A stretch of 64,000 nt of DNA from Planomonospora parontospora (GCA_014647935.1 BMQD01000016.1:62001-126000); one strand, 5' to 3'. Positions 1 through 9,296 are shown, counted from the first letter of the stretch. Numbers and translations: made by a program. Notes: generated by a model not told the origin, from the letters alone.

Positions 1-1
1 C

Positions 2-667
2 TACCCCTACCTGTCCGGTGAGGCGAACCTGCGCCGCTACGACGCCGCCGACCCGGCCGCCGACCCGCGCACCGCCGCGAGCCGGATCGGCCTCGCCCTG
101 GAGCGGGTCGGGCTGACCGCGGCGGCCCGCAAGCGCTACCGCGCCTACTCGCTGGGCATGCGCCAGCGGCTCGCCATCGCCGCCGCGCTGCTCGGCCCGA
201 GGGAGCTGCTGATCCTCGACGAGCCGACCAACGGGCTGGACCCGCAGGGCACCCGCGAGGTGCGCTCGCTCGTCGCGGAGGTCGCCTCCGGTGGGACGAC
301 CGTCTTCGTCTCCTCTCACCTGCTGGCCGAGATCGAGCAGATGTGCACCCACGTCGGCGTCATGCGCGCCGGCCGGCTGGTGGCCGAGGGCCCGGTCGCC
401 GAGCTCCGGGCGGGGGAGGAGGCCAGGGTCCGGGTGGAGACGCCGGACCCCGCCGCGGCCGCCGCCGTACTGGCCGGGCTCGGGCTGACGGAGGTCCGGA
501 CCGGTGCGGCGGAGGCCGGTGCGGCGCTCGGCGCGCTCCCGCCCGAGCGCGTCACCGCCGCCCTGGTGGCAGGCGGTGTCGCGGTACGCGGGCTGGCCGT
601 GCACCGGCCGAGCCTGGAGGACGTGTTCGTGGGACTGACCGGGGAGGGTTTCGATGTCGACGGCTGA
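2..667 (+). CDS. ABC transporter ATP-binding protein (5' partial)
   Basis: This is the C-terminal two thirds of an ABC ATPase whose start lies outside the window. It reads open from base 2. The signature motif YSLGMRQR, Walker [14 protein letters not shown] and the switch histidine in VSSH are all visible, so the ATP-hydrolysing part is complete except for Walker A. The tail after about residue 150 matches the C-terminal extension of drug- or peptide-exporting ABC-2 ATPases. The stop overlaps the start of the next gene, a permease, by 14 bp, so the two form a translationally coupled exporter at the membrane. The substrate is not evident. Confidence 0.93.
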   Translation, partial: YPYLSGEANLRRYDAADPAADPRTAASRIGLALERVGLTAAARKRYRAYSLGMRQRLAIAAALLGPRELLILDEPTNGLDPQGTREVRSLVAEVASGGTTVFVSSHLLAEIEQMCTHVGVMRAGRLVAEGPVAELRAGEEARVRVETPDPAAAAAVLAGLGLTEVRTGAAEAGAALGALPPERVTAALVAGGVAVRGLAVHRPSLEDVFVGLTGEGFDVDG

Positions 668-1676
668 CGCGGCGGTTGATCCGGCGGTGGGGACGGCGGC
701 CGGGGCGGTGCCGGAGACGGCGGAGGCCGGGCCGGGAGCCGGGACGGGAACCGGGGCGGGAACCGGGGCGGGAACCGGCCCGGCCGCCGGGACGCGGGCC
801 GGGGCTCTCGCCGGGATCACCGAGGGGCCGGCGAGACGGCCGGGCGCGGTGCGGGCCTGGTCGCGGCTGCTCGTCTCGGAGACCGGGCTGATCTTCCGGC
901 GGCCGCGCAACATCGCCATGCTCGCCGTCCTGGCGCTCGTGCCGGTCCTGCTGGGCGCGGCGCTGCGCCTGTTCGGCGGCCCGGACGAGGGCGAGGCCGG
1001 CGGCGGAGGAGCGATCTTCGCACAGATCGCCGGGAACGGGCTCTTCCTCACCTTCGCCGCGCTCGCGCTGCTGGTGCAGCTGATGCTGCCCGTGGCCGTC
1101 GCGGTGGTCGCCGGGGACGGCATCGCCGGGGAGGCGGGCGGCGGTACGCTGCGCTACCTGCTCACCGCCCCAGCGGGCCGGACCAGGCTGCTGACCGTCA
1201 AGTACGCGGGCGCGGTCCTCTTCAGCCTGGCGGCGGTCGCCCTGGTGGCGCTGTCCGCGCTGCTCACCGGGCTGGCGCTGTTCCCCGCGGGACCGATCAC
1301 GCTGCTGTCGGGCACGACGATCCCCTTCGCCGAGGGGGTGCTCAGGATCGGCGTCGTCGTCCTCTACGCCACGGCGGGGATGGCCGCCCTGGCCGCCGTC
1401 TCGCTGGCCCTGTCGACGCTGACGGAGGTGGCCGTCGGCGCCATCGCCGCCACCGTGGTGCTGGTCATCGCCGCCCAGGTCGTCAGCGCCATCCCGCAGC
1501 TGTCGGGGCTCCAGCCGTACCTGCTGACGCACTGGTGGAGCGGGTTCGACGGGGTCCTGCGCGACCCGGTGGCGACCGCGGAGATGGGGCAGGGCCTGCT
1601 GGTCTTCGCCGCCTACACCGCGATCTTCGGTTCGGTCGCCTGGGCCCGCTTCACCGGCAGGGACGTCACCGCCTGA
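654..1676 (+). CDS. ABC-2 type transporter permease
   Basis: This 340-residue integral membrane protein is the partner of the overlapping upstream ATPase. The first 60 residues are a soluble low-complexity stretch rich in Gly, Thr and Ala (an AGTGTG-type repeat). About six hydrophobic segments follow: one near residues 85-103, one near 125-150, and several between 180 and 330. This is the usual ABC-2 permease layout with an unusual N-terminal tail. The repeat comes from tandem ccgggac/ggcggga units in the DNA. An ATG inside the ATPase gene is chosen as start because downstream starts would remove little but the tail; a start after the repeat cannot be excluded. Confidence 0.88.
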   Translation: MSTADAAVDPAVGTAAGAVPETAEAGPGAGTGTGAGTGAGTGPAAGTRAGALAGITEGPARRPGAVRAWSRLLVSETGLIFRRPRNIAMLAVLALVPVLLGAALRLFGGPDEGEAGGGGAIFAQIAGNGLFLTFAALALLVQLMLPVAVAVVAGDGIAGEAGGGTLRYLLTAPAGRTRLLTVKYAGAVLFSLAAVALVALSALLTGLALFPAGPITLLSGTTIPFAEGVLRIGVVVLYATAGMAALAAVSLALSTLTEVAVGAIAATVVLVIAAQVVSAIPQLSGLQPYLLTHWWSGFDGVLRDPVATAEMGQGLLVFAAYTAIFGSVAWARFTGRDVTA

Positions 1677-1731
1677 GGCCTCGGCGAGGTCGGCGCAGCC
1701 TGAGGCCCCCGGTGGGGACGGTGGGGACGGC

Positions 1732-1768
1732 GCGGTCCCGCGGAGCGCTGTGCCCTCCGCGGGACCGC
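1732..1768. terminator. bidirectional hairpin terminator
   Basis: A perfect 14-bp stem (1732-1745 with 1755-1768) closes a 9-nt loop between the convergent permease and ycnI-like genes. There is no U-tract, as is usual in high-GC actinomycetes. Terminator function is inferred from position and stem strength. Confidence 0.75.
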
Positions 1769-1772
1769 CGCC

Positions 1773-2546
1773 TCAAGGGCGCTTCGCGTCCGGGCCGGCC
1801 GCGGGGGCCGTACGGCTCCCGCGGCGCAGGCCGAGCAGCCCTGCCGCGAGCCCGGCCAGTCCGGCGGCCAGGCCGGCGCCGCCGAGCAGGCGGGCGGTGC
1901 CGTCGGAGGAGCCGGCCGGCGCGCCGGCGGCGACGGCGGCCGGGGCGACCGACGGCGTCGCGTGCGCCCCCGGAGAGGCCGGGTGGCCGCCGTGCCCGTC
2001 GCTCCCGGCGGCGGCCGGGGTGAGCCTCAGGACCGGGGCGGGGTGCTCGGGCTCGGAGCCGTCGGCCTTCGGCTCGTCGTCCCAGGCCACGACCTCGCCG
2101 CTGCTGTAGGTCTGGGTCGCGGGGAAGACCAGCCGGTCGGTGTCGGCGGGCAGTCTGCCCATCGACACCTCGAACTCCTGGAACTGGCCGGGTTCGATCT
2201 TCCCGCCCGACCAGGTGACCTTCGTGACGGCCTCGGTCAGCTCGCCGTACTCGGTGGTGACCGGCTTGGGCAGCTCGCCCTCGGTCACCTCGACCTTCCA
2301 GCCCGGCACCGGCTTGACCGAGACGAAGGCCAGCGGGTGGTCGGTGGGGAAGGTCACCTCGACCTTGCTGGTCGAGGCGTCGTCGCGCTCGTTCGGCACC
2401 CGGAAGGCGACCTTGGTGAAGCCGCCCTGCTCGGCGCTGCCTGGGTTGATCGTGACGTGCGCGAGGGCCGGTACGGCCAGGCCGAGCGTGAGGGCGGCGG
2501 CACCGGCGGTGACGGCCAGGGCGCGGCGCGCGGCGGAAAACGACAT
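1773..2546 (-). CDS. YcnI-like (DUF1775) exported copper-associated protein
   Basis: This 257-residue protein has a Sec signal peptide (about residues 1-29, ending PALAHV). The mature N-terminal histidine typical of the DUF1775/YcnI family follows, where it takes part in copper binding. The domain continues to about residue 165 with the family motifs PGSAEQGGFTKVAFRVPNE and VTWSGGKIEPG. A Gly/His/Ala-rich linker follows, then one transmembrane helix near residues 220-245 and a basic tail, so it is a surface-anchored protein. GGAG lies 8 nt before the ATG. The gene follows a small membrane protein gene by 45 bp on the same strand. A copper-handling role is inferred from the family. Confidence 0.9.
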   Translation of the reverse strand: MSFSAARRALAVTAGAAALTLGLAVPALAHVTINPGSAEQGGFTKVAFRVPNERDDASTSKVEVTFPTDHPLAFVSVKPVPGWKVEVTEGELPKPVTTEYGELTEAVTKVTWSGGKIEPGQFQEFEVSMGRLPADTDRLVFPATQTYSSGEVVAWDDEPKADGSEPEHPAPVLRLTPAAAGSDGHGGHPASPGAHATPSVAPAAVAAGAPAGSSDGTARLLGGAGLAAGLAGLAAGLLGLRRGSRTAPAAGPDAKRP

Positions 2547-2591
2547 GGGAGATCTCCACTTCGACGAGAACGGGTGAATCGGGGGGATGGG

Positions 2592-3161
2592 TCAGACGGC
2601 GGGAAGTGGAGGACCGCGTCGGCTGACGGTGTGGCGGAGAAGGCCCCGGGCGGGGACGGGCGGCAGCGCCGGGAGCGGGGCGGACGGCGGGACGGGGAGG
2701 GGCACGGCTCCGGTGAGCAGCCGGAACGCCGATCCCAGGTGGTGGGCGGCCGCGCGCAGCAGCGCCCACAGGGCGGTCTCGCCGCGGGCCAGCCACCAGC
2801 CGGTGATCAGTGTGGCGGTCAGGTGGGCCAGGAGCATGCCCAGGCTCTGGCCCAGCCCCCGGCCGTGGAGGTGCCCGGCGAGGGAGGGCGCGGCGGGGCC
2901 GCCGCCCAGGGCGAACAGCTCGTGCAGGACCGCCTGCGCTCCGGTCAGCACCGTGGTGACCGTGCCGGCGGACCGCTCGCGTCCGGCGAGCGACGCGGAC
3001 AGGACCGCCACCGCCGACGCTCCCGCGACCAGTGCCCACGGCTCCGGGCCCGAACCGCCTGCGGCGACGTGGCCGAGGGCGGCGAGCGTCACGCAGACGG
3101 CGGAGAAGGCGGCCGCGCGCGTGAGCCGGAGCGGGAGGAGGGCGAGCATGACGCGAGCCAT
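2592..3161 (-). CDS. small multi-pass membrane protein upstream of ycnI-like gene
   Basis: This 189-residue hydrophobic protein has about four predicted membrane segments (near residues 12-35, 40-58, 105-125 and 128-150) and several histidines between them. No family was recognised. ATG at 3161 is chosen because the region upstream in the same frame lacks actinomycete codon bias. It is co-directional with and 45 bp upstream of the DUF1775 gene, suggesting an operon and a related role at the membrane. The function is unknown. Confidence 0.75.
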   Translation of the reverse strand: MARVMLALLPLRLTRAAAFSAVCVTLAALGHVAAGGSGPEPWALVAGASAVAVLSASLAGRERSAGTVTTVLTGAQAVLHELFALGGGPAAPSLAGHLHGRGLGQSLGMLLAHLTATLITGWWLARGETALWALLRAAAHHLGSAFRLLTGAVPLPVPPSAPLPALPPVPARGLLRHTVSRRGPPLPAV

Positions 3162-3296
3162 GCTCTCACGGTGACGGCCCGGGATCGACTCCGGTGCGGA
3201 GCTCTGCATCGGGTCCGGCATCGGGCTCGGTGAACCGAAAGCATGTGATCCCTGCAGCTTTGCCGCTTTTGTGGCTATGGTTGCCGCGACCAGAAC

Positions 3297-3815
3297 ATGT
3301 CGAGGCCGAGGTGGTGGGGGATGCGGCACGTCTTCGGACTGCTCATCGGACTGGTGGTGACGGCGGTCCTCCTGCTCGGCGCGGGATGGGCGGCGGCGGA
3401 GATGGGCCTCGCCCTCCAGCCCGCCCAGGGCGTCGCCCCGCCCGCCACCGGCACCGGGCAGAACTGGGCCGCGCTGGCGGCGATGGCCGGGACCGGCCTC
3501 CTGATCGGCCTGCTGATCGTCGGCCGGGTCTCCCCGGTGGCCTGCTTCGTCCCGTCGATGGTCCTGCTCGCCTGGACCGTGGTCTACGTCCTGGACACCG
3601 GCCGGGGCCTGGGATTCCTGCCCGTCAACCCGACCTTCCACGAGGTGCTGCTCCAGGCGGGCCGTGGCATGCGCATCCTGCTCACCACCGGTGTCTACGC
3701 CCTCCTCGGCGTCGCCCTGTTCATCCCCGTCCTGCTGCCCTCCCGCTGGGCCGGACAGGACGGGGACGAGGACGGCGACGAGTACGAGGAGTCGAACGAC
3801 CGGGCCTACTACTGA
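3297..3815 (+). CDS. hypothetical membrane protein
   Basis: This 172-residue protein has four clear hydrophobic helices (about residues 10-30, 58-78, 82-102 and 128-148). Its very acidic cytoplasmic tail is rich in Asp and Glu and ends in DRAYY. No family was recognised. The annotated ATG has a poor ribosome site. A second in-frame ATG at 3321 follows a G-rich stretch and would give a 164-residue product with the same helices. It stands alone, divergent from the ycnI-linked membrane gene and convergent with the ROK regulator. Confidence 0.75.
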   Translation: MSRPRWWGMRHVFGLLIGLVVTAVLLLGAGWAAAEMGLALQPAQGVAPPATGTGQNWAALAAMAGTGLLIGLLIVGRVSPVACFVPSMVLLAWTVVYVLDTGRGLGFLPVNPTFHEVLLQAGRGMRILLTTGVYALLGVALFIPVLLPSRWAGQDGDEDGDEYEESNDRAYY

Positions 3816-3964
3816 TGGACGGGGACGCCGCACCGTCCGTTCCGCGCCGTTCCGGCCGGACGTCTCCGCTCGCGTATCGGCCCGCCAGCGTCCTCGTCCT
3901 CGTCCTCGCCATCGCCATCGTCACCGGTCCGCCCGGCCGCTGACGTCCTGTCCGGGCCGCGCGT

Positions 3965-5173
3965 TCAGCCGGCGCGCCCGGCCGCCCAGGCGCTGAGGCC
4001 CTCCTCCGTGAGGACGCCGTCGAGCGCGGTGACCGCGGCCCCGTGCAGCGCGCCGTCCCCGCCGAGAGCGGCGGCCACCACGGGCGGCGGATCCGGGCGG
4101 CGGAAGCGCATCAGCCCGCCGGCCAGGGCCGTGCCGAACTCCGGAGCGGCCGCGGCGCGCAGCGGCTCGGCGAAGCCGCCGAGCGTGACGATGTCGGGGT
4201 CGAAGGCGTTGATCAGCCCGGCGAGGCCGCGGCCGAACGCGCTCGCGGCGCGGCCCACCGCGGACCGGGCCGGCGCGTCCCGCGCCGCCCTGTCCACGGC
4301 CGCCTGCGCGTAGCTGCGCGGATCACGGGGCGGCGGCTCCCCGAGGTGGCGGGCGATGGCCCGCCCGTCGACGGTGAGATCCCAGCACCCCGTCGCGCCG
4401 CACGGGCAGCGCAGCGCGGGGTCGCCGAACGGCAGGTGGCCGAACTCCCCGCCGGCGCCGGCCGCGCCCGCGACAGGACGGCCGTCCACGACCAGGGTGC
4501 CGCCCACGCCGACCTCGATCGTGACGTGCAGCGCGGTGCCGGCCGTCGCGGCGGCGCCGTAACGGGCCTCGGCGGCGCCGGCCAGCGTCGCGTCGTTGCC
4601 GACGAGCAGCGGCAGGCGCGGATCGGGCACCAACCCGGTGAGATCCACCGCATCCCAGCCCAGCGCGGCGGACTGCACGACCCCGCCGTGCCGGACCGTC
4701 GCGGCGACGGCCACCGACACGGCCCGGACCCGGCCGCCGTGCCGTTCGCAGGCGCGCCGCACCGCTTCCGCGATCACGGTGACCACCCGGCCGGGCTCGC
4801 GGCTGGCGTGCGTGCCCGCTTCGGCGACGTGCGGCCTGCCGTCGAGCGCCGCGACCGCGATCCGCCAGTCCTCCTGCCGGATGTCGACCGCGATGACGAC
4901 CGGGCCGTCCGGATGGGGGTGCAGCACCGTGGTCGGCCGCCCCCGGCCGGAGGCGGCGGCGGGGGTCTCGGCGAGCAGCCCCAGCTCCCGCAGCCGTGCG
5001 GTGATCTCGGTGGCCGAGCCGGTGGTCAGCCCGAGCCGCTGCGCCACGCCCGCCCGGGTGACGCCCGGTTCCCGGCGCATCTCCTCCAGTACGGCCAGCG
5101 CACCGCGCCAGCGGGCGTCCCGCGCGCGGACGGAGGCAGCGCGGGAGGACGGACGACCTGCGGGGCTTGTCAT
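3965..5173 (-). CDS. ROK family transcriptional regulator
   Basis: This is a 402-residue NagC/XylR-type regulator. A winged helix-turn-helix lies at about residues 20-75 (TRAGVAQRLGLTTGSATEIT). A ROK sugar-kinase-like domain follows, with the zinc cluster CPCGATGCWD and the glucokinase-like GNDATLAGAAE and EFGHLPFGD motifs. It probably senses a sugar or sugar phosphate. ATG at 5173 is preceded by GAGGG. A longer frame extends upstream, but it crosses the promoter region and lacks coding character. The gene is divergent from an MFS transporter 53 bp away, its likely target (inference from context). Confidence 0.92.
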   Translation of the reverse strand: MTSPAGRPSSRAASVRARDARWRGALAVLEEMRREPGVTRAGVAQRLGLTTGSATEITARLRELGLLAETPAAASGRGRPTTVLHPHPDGPVVIAVDIRQEDWRIAVAALDGRPHVAEAGTHASREPGRVVTVIAEAVRRACERHGGRVRAVSVAVAATVRHGGVVQSAALGWDAVDLTGLVPDPRLPLLVGNDATLAGAAEARYGAAATAGTALHVTIEVGVGGTLVVDGRPVAGAAGAGGEFGHLPFGDPALRCPCGATGCWDLTVDGRAIARHLGEPPPRDPRSYAQAAVDRAARDAPARSAVGRAASAFGRGLAGLINAFDPDIVTLGGFAEPLRAAAAPEFGTALAGGLMRFRRPDPPPVVAAALGGDGALHGAAVTALDGVLTEEGLSAWAAGRAG

Positions 5174-5226
5174 GGGCACCGCCCTCTCTTTATCCTCGAC
5201 CGACGAGTTTATTGAAGGAGGACGCC

Positions 5227-6651
5227 GTGCCACGGCTGGACCGAACGACCGAGGCGATGCTCCTGGACATGGACGGCACTCTCCTCGACTCCGGCGCGTC
5301 TGTCGAACGCGTCCGGTCGGCGCGGGCGGGGGAGCACGGGCAGCGGCCGGGAGCCGCCGTGCGGGACGGCCGCGGGAGCGCGCCGGGGGAGCGGCGGGTC
5401 GTCCGGCAGGTCGGATTCGCGCAGGCGGCACTCGGGTTCACCGTCAACAGCCTCGGCGCGTGCCTGGTGCTGCTCGCCCGCGATCTCGGCGTGCATCCCG
5501 GCGAGCTGGCCTGGTTGTCGTCGTCCTTCGGGGCCGGCCTGCTGGTCGTCGGAGCGGCGGGACCACTGGTGCTGCGCCCGGGACCCCGGCCGGCGCTGCT
5601 GACGGCCGCCCTGGTGGCCGCCGCCGGTGCGGCGCTGCTCGCCGTCGCGCCGATGGCGGCGGCCGCCGCCACCGGCGCGCTCCTGCTGGGCCTCGGCGCG
5701 GCCGGGCTCGTCCTGGTCACCCCGGCCCTGCTGCACGGCCCGGACGCCGCCGCCCGTCTCGCCCGCGCCAACGCGGCGGCGAGCGTCAGCGCCCTGCTCG
5801 GACCGCCCGCCATCGGCGCCCTCGACGCCGTCGGTGCGAACGGCCGGCTCGCCCTCCTGCTGGCCGTCCCGCCGCTGCTGTTCCTCGCGGCCGACTCCCG
5901 GGCCCGCCCGCCGGCGGACTCCGGCGCCCGCGACCGGCGACCGCCCGCCGGCCCGCGGAGTTCCCGGCCCGAGGCGGACTCCGGCGGCCGGGCGCACGAC
6001 CCCTCTCCGTCGCACGGTCCCTTTCGGGCGCACGTCCCCTCTCGGGCGCACGACTCCTCTCCGGTACGCGGCTCCCATCCGGCGCAGGGGGGCGGTGGCT
6101 CGGGCCCGCCGGTGGGGCGGCGGGCGGCCGGGGCGTGGGCCGCCATCGTGGCGGCCGTGTCGATGGAGTTCTGCTTCACGATCTGGGCCACGACCCGGCT
6201 GCAGGACACCGGGCTGACCGCGGCGGCGGCCGCCGCGACGGCCACCGCGTTCCTGGTGGGGATGGCGGCCGGTCGGCTCGCGGCACCGCGCCTGCTGGGG
6301 CGGGGGGTCCCGGTCGTCCCGCTGGGGTGCGGGTTCGCGGCGGCCGGAACCCTGGCCGTCGCCCTGACCGCCTCGCCCGCACCGGTCGCGGCCGGGCTGC
6401 TCGCCGCCGGGCTGGGGATCGCGCCGCTCTACCCGGTGACGCTCGCCCGGCTGGTCCAGGTGCCGGGGCTCACCGCGGCGCGGTCGGCGGCGTACGGCGC
6501 ACTCGCCTCCGGCACCGCGATCCTGGCGGCGCCCGCGGCGCTGGCCGTTCTCGGGGCCGCGCTCGACCTGCGGACGGCGTTCCTGGTCACGGTGCCGCCG
6601 CTGGCGGCGGTCCTGGCCGCCGCGTCGTGGCCGCGCGCCCGGCCGGAGTAG
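5227..6651 (+). CDS. MFS transporter with a HAD-phosphatase-like N-terminal remnant
   Basis: This 474-residue protein starts at GTG, 4 nt after a strong AAGGAGGA. The first 25-35 residues read like the start of a HAD hydrolase: LLDMDGTLLDSG holds the DxDGT catalytic motif I, followed by a typical VERVR. No phosphatase core follows. From about residue 60 a 12-helix major facilitator transporter runs to the end, interrupted by a long Ser/His/Pro-rich central loop near residues 225-300. The parts lie in one frame, so the remnant would be translated as an N-terminal tail. The gene is divergent from the ROK regulator, which suggests regulation by a sugar-like ligand. Substrate unknown. Confidence 0.85.
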   Translation: MPRLDRTTEAMLLDMDGTLLDSGASVERVRSARAGEHGQRPGAAVRDGRGSAPGERRVVRQVGFAQAALGFTVNSLGACLVLLARDLGVHPGELAWLSSSFGAGLLVVGAAGPLVLRPGPRPALLTAALVAAAGAALLAVAPMAAAAATGALLLGLGAAGLVLVTPALLHGPDAAARLARANAAASVSALLGPPAIGALDAVGANGRLALLLAVPPLLFLAADSRARPPADSGARDRRPPAGPRSSRPEADSGGRAHDPSPSHGPFRAHVPSRAHDSSPVRGSHPAQGGGGSGPPVGRRAAGAWAAIVAAVSMEFCFTIWATTRLQDTGLTAAAAAATATAFLVGMAAGRLAAPRLLGRGVPVVPLGCGFAAAGTLAVALTASPAPVAAGLLAAGLGIAPLYPVTLARLVQVPGLTAARSAAYGALASGTAILAAPAALAVLGAALDLRTAFLVTVPPLAAVLAAASWPRARPE

Positions 6652-6741
6652 GCAGGAGACACGTGCCCGGCCGGAACGGATGCGAGGAGGGGGCCCGCGC
6701 CCGGAGCGGGTGAGGAGCGGACGGGCGTGGCGCCGGGACCT

Positions 6742-7518
6742 TCACGGGGGCGCGGGCGTCCCAGGAGCCGAGCCGGTGTAGAGCCTGGCGACGACCTCCT
6801 CCAGGGAATCGCCGTCCGGACCCGTGGCGCGCAGTTCGTCGAGGGTGCCGTCGAATCCGAGCCTGCCGTGGTCGATGAGCATGACGCGGCGGCAGAGCTT
6901 CTCGATGTCGCCCAGGTCGTGGGTGGTGAGCAGGACGGTCGTGCCGCGCTCGGCGTTGAGGCGGCGCAGGAAGTCGCGCATGGCGGCCTTGCTCACCACG
7001 TCGAGGCCGATCGTCGGTTCGTCCAGGACCAGGACGGCGGGGTCGTGCAGGAGGGCGGCGGTGACGTCGCCGCGCATGCGCTGGCCGAGGCTGAGCTGGC
7101 GGACCGGAGTGTCCATGAAGGACCCGAGGTCGAGCAGGCCGGCCAGCTCGTCCAGCCGCCTCCGGAAATCAATCCGATCTACTTTGTAAAGATATCGGAT
7201 CAGCTGGAAACTGTCCTTCAGCGGCAGGTCCCACCACAGGGTGGTCCGCTGTCCGAAGACCACCCCGATCCTGCGCGCGAGCGCGGTACGGCGGCGCGTC
7301 GGGTCGAGCCCGGCCACCCGCAGCCGGCCCGAGGTGGGGGCCAGGACGCCGGTGAGCATCTTGATGGTGGTGGACTTGCCCGCGCCGTTGGGGCCGAGAT
7401 AGCCGACGAACTCCCCGGCCCCGACCGTGAACGACAGATCCCGCACGGCGTGCACGGTCCGCCGGGCGCTGCCCCGGCCGACGGTGAAGGAACGCCCGGC
7501 CCGGTCGACTTCGATCAT
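6742..7518 (-). CDS. ABC-2 exporter ATP-binding protein
   Basis: This complete 258-residue ABC ATPase has Walker A GPNGAGKST, Q-loop VVFGQRT, signature LSLGQRMR, Walker B LVLDEPTIGLD and the switch histidine TTHD. It resembles ATPases paired with PF06182-type permeases. It is the last gene of a three-gene minus-strand set (two permeases, then the ATPase), with a 4-bp gap to the permease. The family is usually an exporter; the substrate is unknown. Confidence 0.93.
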   Translation of the reverse strand: MIEVDRAGRSFTVGRGSARRTVHAVRDLSFTVGAGEFVGYLGPNGAGKSTTIKMLTGVLAPTSGRLRVAGLDPTRRRTALARRIGVVFGQRTTLWWDLPLKDSFQLIRYLYKVDRIDFRRRLDELAGLLDLGSFMDTPVRQLSLGQRMRGDVTAALLHDPAVLVLDEPTIGLDVVSKAAMRDFLRRLNAERGTTVLLTTHDLGDIEKLCRRVMLIDHGRLGFDGTLDELRATGPDGDSLEEVVARLYTGSAPGTPAPP

Positions 7519-7522
7519 CTGG

Positions 7523-8311
7523 TCAACTCCCCGTGGAACGGTAGCGGCGGATGCCGGCCCGCCAGGCCAGCGCGGCGGCCAGGGCGAGCAGCAGGGCGGC
7601 GAGCGGCGCGGCGAAGCGCAGCCAGTACGGCAGGCCGAGGGGGTCGGGCCGGTCCAGCACGTACAGGGCCGGCTGCCAGTTGACGAACGCCAGCGGGACG
7701 ACGAACGTCACCCCCCTGACGAGCTGCTCGCCGTAGACGCTCAGGGGGTACTGGGTCAGCGCGCTGCCGCCGTAGGTGAAGGCGTTGGCCACCTCCGGGG
7801 CGTCGGTGAGCAGGAACTGCAGGGCCCCGCCGAGGGTGAAGATCGCGGCGAAGATGACGACTCCGCAGGCGATCATCAGCGGCACCATCCAGGTCCGCTC
7901 CCAGGGCAGGCCGAGCCGGGGCAGGGCGATGCCGAGCACCACCGCGGACTGGGCGAGCCGGCCGAAGCGGTGCACGCTGAAGCGGTCGGTCGCCATCTGG
8001 ACGAACGCGGAGGCCGGCCGGATCAGCATGGTGTCGAAGCTCCCGCTCCGGATGTGGTGGCTGAGCCGGTCGACGTTGCCGAAGAGCGTGTCGGCCAGGG
8101 CGAAGGACATGTCCGCGGTGCCGTACAGGAACATGACCTCGGCCAGGCCGAACCCGCCGAGCGAGCCGGTGTGCTGGAAGATGATCCAGATGGCCGCGAC
8201 GTCCAGGGCGTTGACGGCGAACGAGCCGAGGACCATCATCGCCAGCGACACGGGGTACTGGGCGGAGGCGCGCAGCCAGGTCCACGCGAGCAGCAGGTAG
8301 GTCCTAACCAC
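7523..8311 (-). CDS. ABC-2 family permease (PF06182 type)
   Basis: This 262-residue, six-helix permease is one half of a heterodimeric ABC-2 exporter. Family-like stretches include FLYGTADMSFALADTLFG and IRSGSFDTMLIRPAS, the coupling region after the second helix. GTG at 8311 is chosen as start: a longer frame exists, but the region before it is noncoding and the predicted protein then starts immediately before the first helix (TYLLLAW). GGAG lies upstream at normal spacing. It sits between its sister permease and the ATPase. Confidence 0.9.
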   Translation of the reverse strand: MVRTYLLLAWTWLRASAQYPVSLAMMVLGSFAVNALDVAAIWIIFQHTGSLGGFGLAEVMFLYGTADMSFALADTLFGNVDRLSHHIRSGSFDTMLIRPASAFVQMATDRFSVHRFGRLAQSAVVLGIALPRLGLPWERTWMVPLMIACGVVIFAAIFTLGGALQFLLTDAPEVANAFTYGGSALTQYPLSVYGEQLVRGVTFVVPLAFVNWQPALYVLDRPDPLGLPYWLRFAAPLAALLLALAAALAWRAGIRRYRSTGS

Positions 8312-8364
8312 GGGCGGCTCCGTCCCGGGCGCCCGCGGCGCGGTCCGGCTCGGACCGTCCCGGG

Positions 8365-9162
8365 TCAGCCACCCTGGACCACCACCTTGCGGCGGGCGGC
8401 TCGGGTGGCCAGTGCGCCCAGCGCGAGCAGCGCCGCCGCCCACGAGATCTGGAAGGCGAGCGCCTCCAGGACGTCCCGCTTGCCGAGGTAGACGTCGGCG
8501 GGGACCTGGACCATGGCCGCCCAGGGCAGGGTGCGGGTCAACTCGCCGAACCAGCCGGGGAACAGGTTCAGGGGCAGGACCATGCCGCTGAGGAAGAGCG
8601 TCAGCACCAGCGAGAGCGACTGCACGCCCTGGTCGTCGACGATCCAGAAGCACGACAGCGCCGTCAGGTAGCGCAGGGCGAAGCTGACCAGCACGCCCAG
8701 GGTGAAGGAGGCGGCGAAGGCGGCCCAGGCCGCCGGACCGGCCGGCACGACGATGCCGAAGAGGGCGGCGCCGAGAAAGGTGGGCGGCAGGCTGCGCAGC
8801 AGGAACAGGTAGGCGGCGCGGCCCAGGTCGTCGGCGAGGCTCCACAGCTGCAGGGAGGCCGGGCGCAGCAGGTCGACGGCGACGTCCCCGCTGCGCACGC
8901 GCCCGGCGAGCTGCAGCCCGCCGCCGAAGACCTGCATGGGACCGATGAACGCCTGGCTGAGGAAGCAGAAGGTGACGGCGTCCGTCACGTCGTATCCGGC
9001 GAGGCCTGGGCGGGCCTGCCAGAGGGCGATCAGGACGTAGGCGCGGAGGATGCCGAAGACGCTGTTGGTGAAGGCTCCGGCGAGGGCGGCGGCGCGGTAG
9101 GCGGAGTGACGGCGGAAGCCGTAGGCGGCGATGCGCGCGTAGAGCAGGAAGACGTCCTCCAT
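8365..9162 (-). CDS. ABC-2 family permease (PF06182 type)
   Basis: This 265-residue permease has about six membrane segments and the stretches IRSGDVAVDLLRPASLQ-like (here RVRSGDVAVDLLRP) and CFWIVDDQGVQ, which are typical of this permease family. It is the first gene of the three-gene exporter operon, 53 bp before its sister permease. The ATG at 9162 lies in a weak ribosome-site context. It probably forms a heterodimeric channel with its sister and is powered by the ATPase at 6742-7518. Confidence 0.9.
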   Translation of the reverse strand: MEDVFLLYARIAAYGFRRHSAYRAAALAGAFTNSVFGILRAYVLIALWQARPGLAGYDVTDAVTFCFLSQAFIGPMQVFGGGLQLAGRVRSGDVAVDLLRPASLQLWSLADDLGRAAYLFLLRSLPPTFLGAALFGIVVPAGPAAWAAFAASFTLGVLVSFALRYLTALSCFWIVDDQGVQSLSLVLTLFLSGMVLPLNLFPGWFGELTRTLPWAAMVQVPADVYLGKRDVLEALAFQISWAAALLALGALATRAARRKVVVQGG

Positions 9163-9271
9163 GGAGGTTCCGGTGCACCGGGGCGGCCGTGTCATTTTCC
9201 CCGCGGCCCGGGCCCGGGGCAACGGGTTTTGCGGTGCGCATCCGCGGCCGGCCGGACTCCGGCTACGGAGA

Positions 9272-9296
9272 GATATGGGACATCTCGTCACATATC
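9272..9296. promoter_or_regulatory. inverted repeat upstream of the alpha/beta hydrolase gene
   Basis: GATATG at 9272-9277 and CATATC at 9291-9296 form inverted half-sites in the 210-bp divergent intergenic region (9163-9372). This region is markedly more AT-rich than its surroundings and must hold the promoters of the exporter operon and the hydrolase. The regulator is unknown. Confidence 0.4.
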
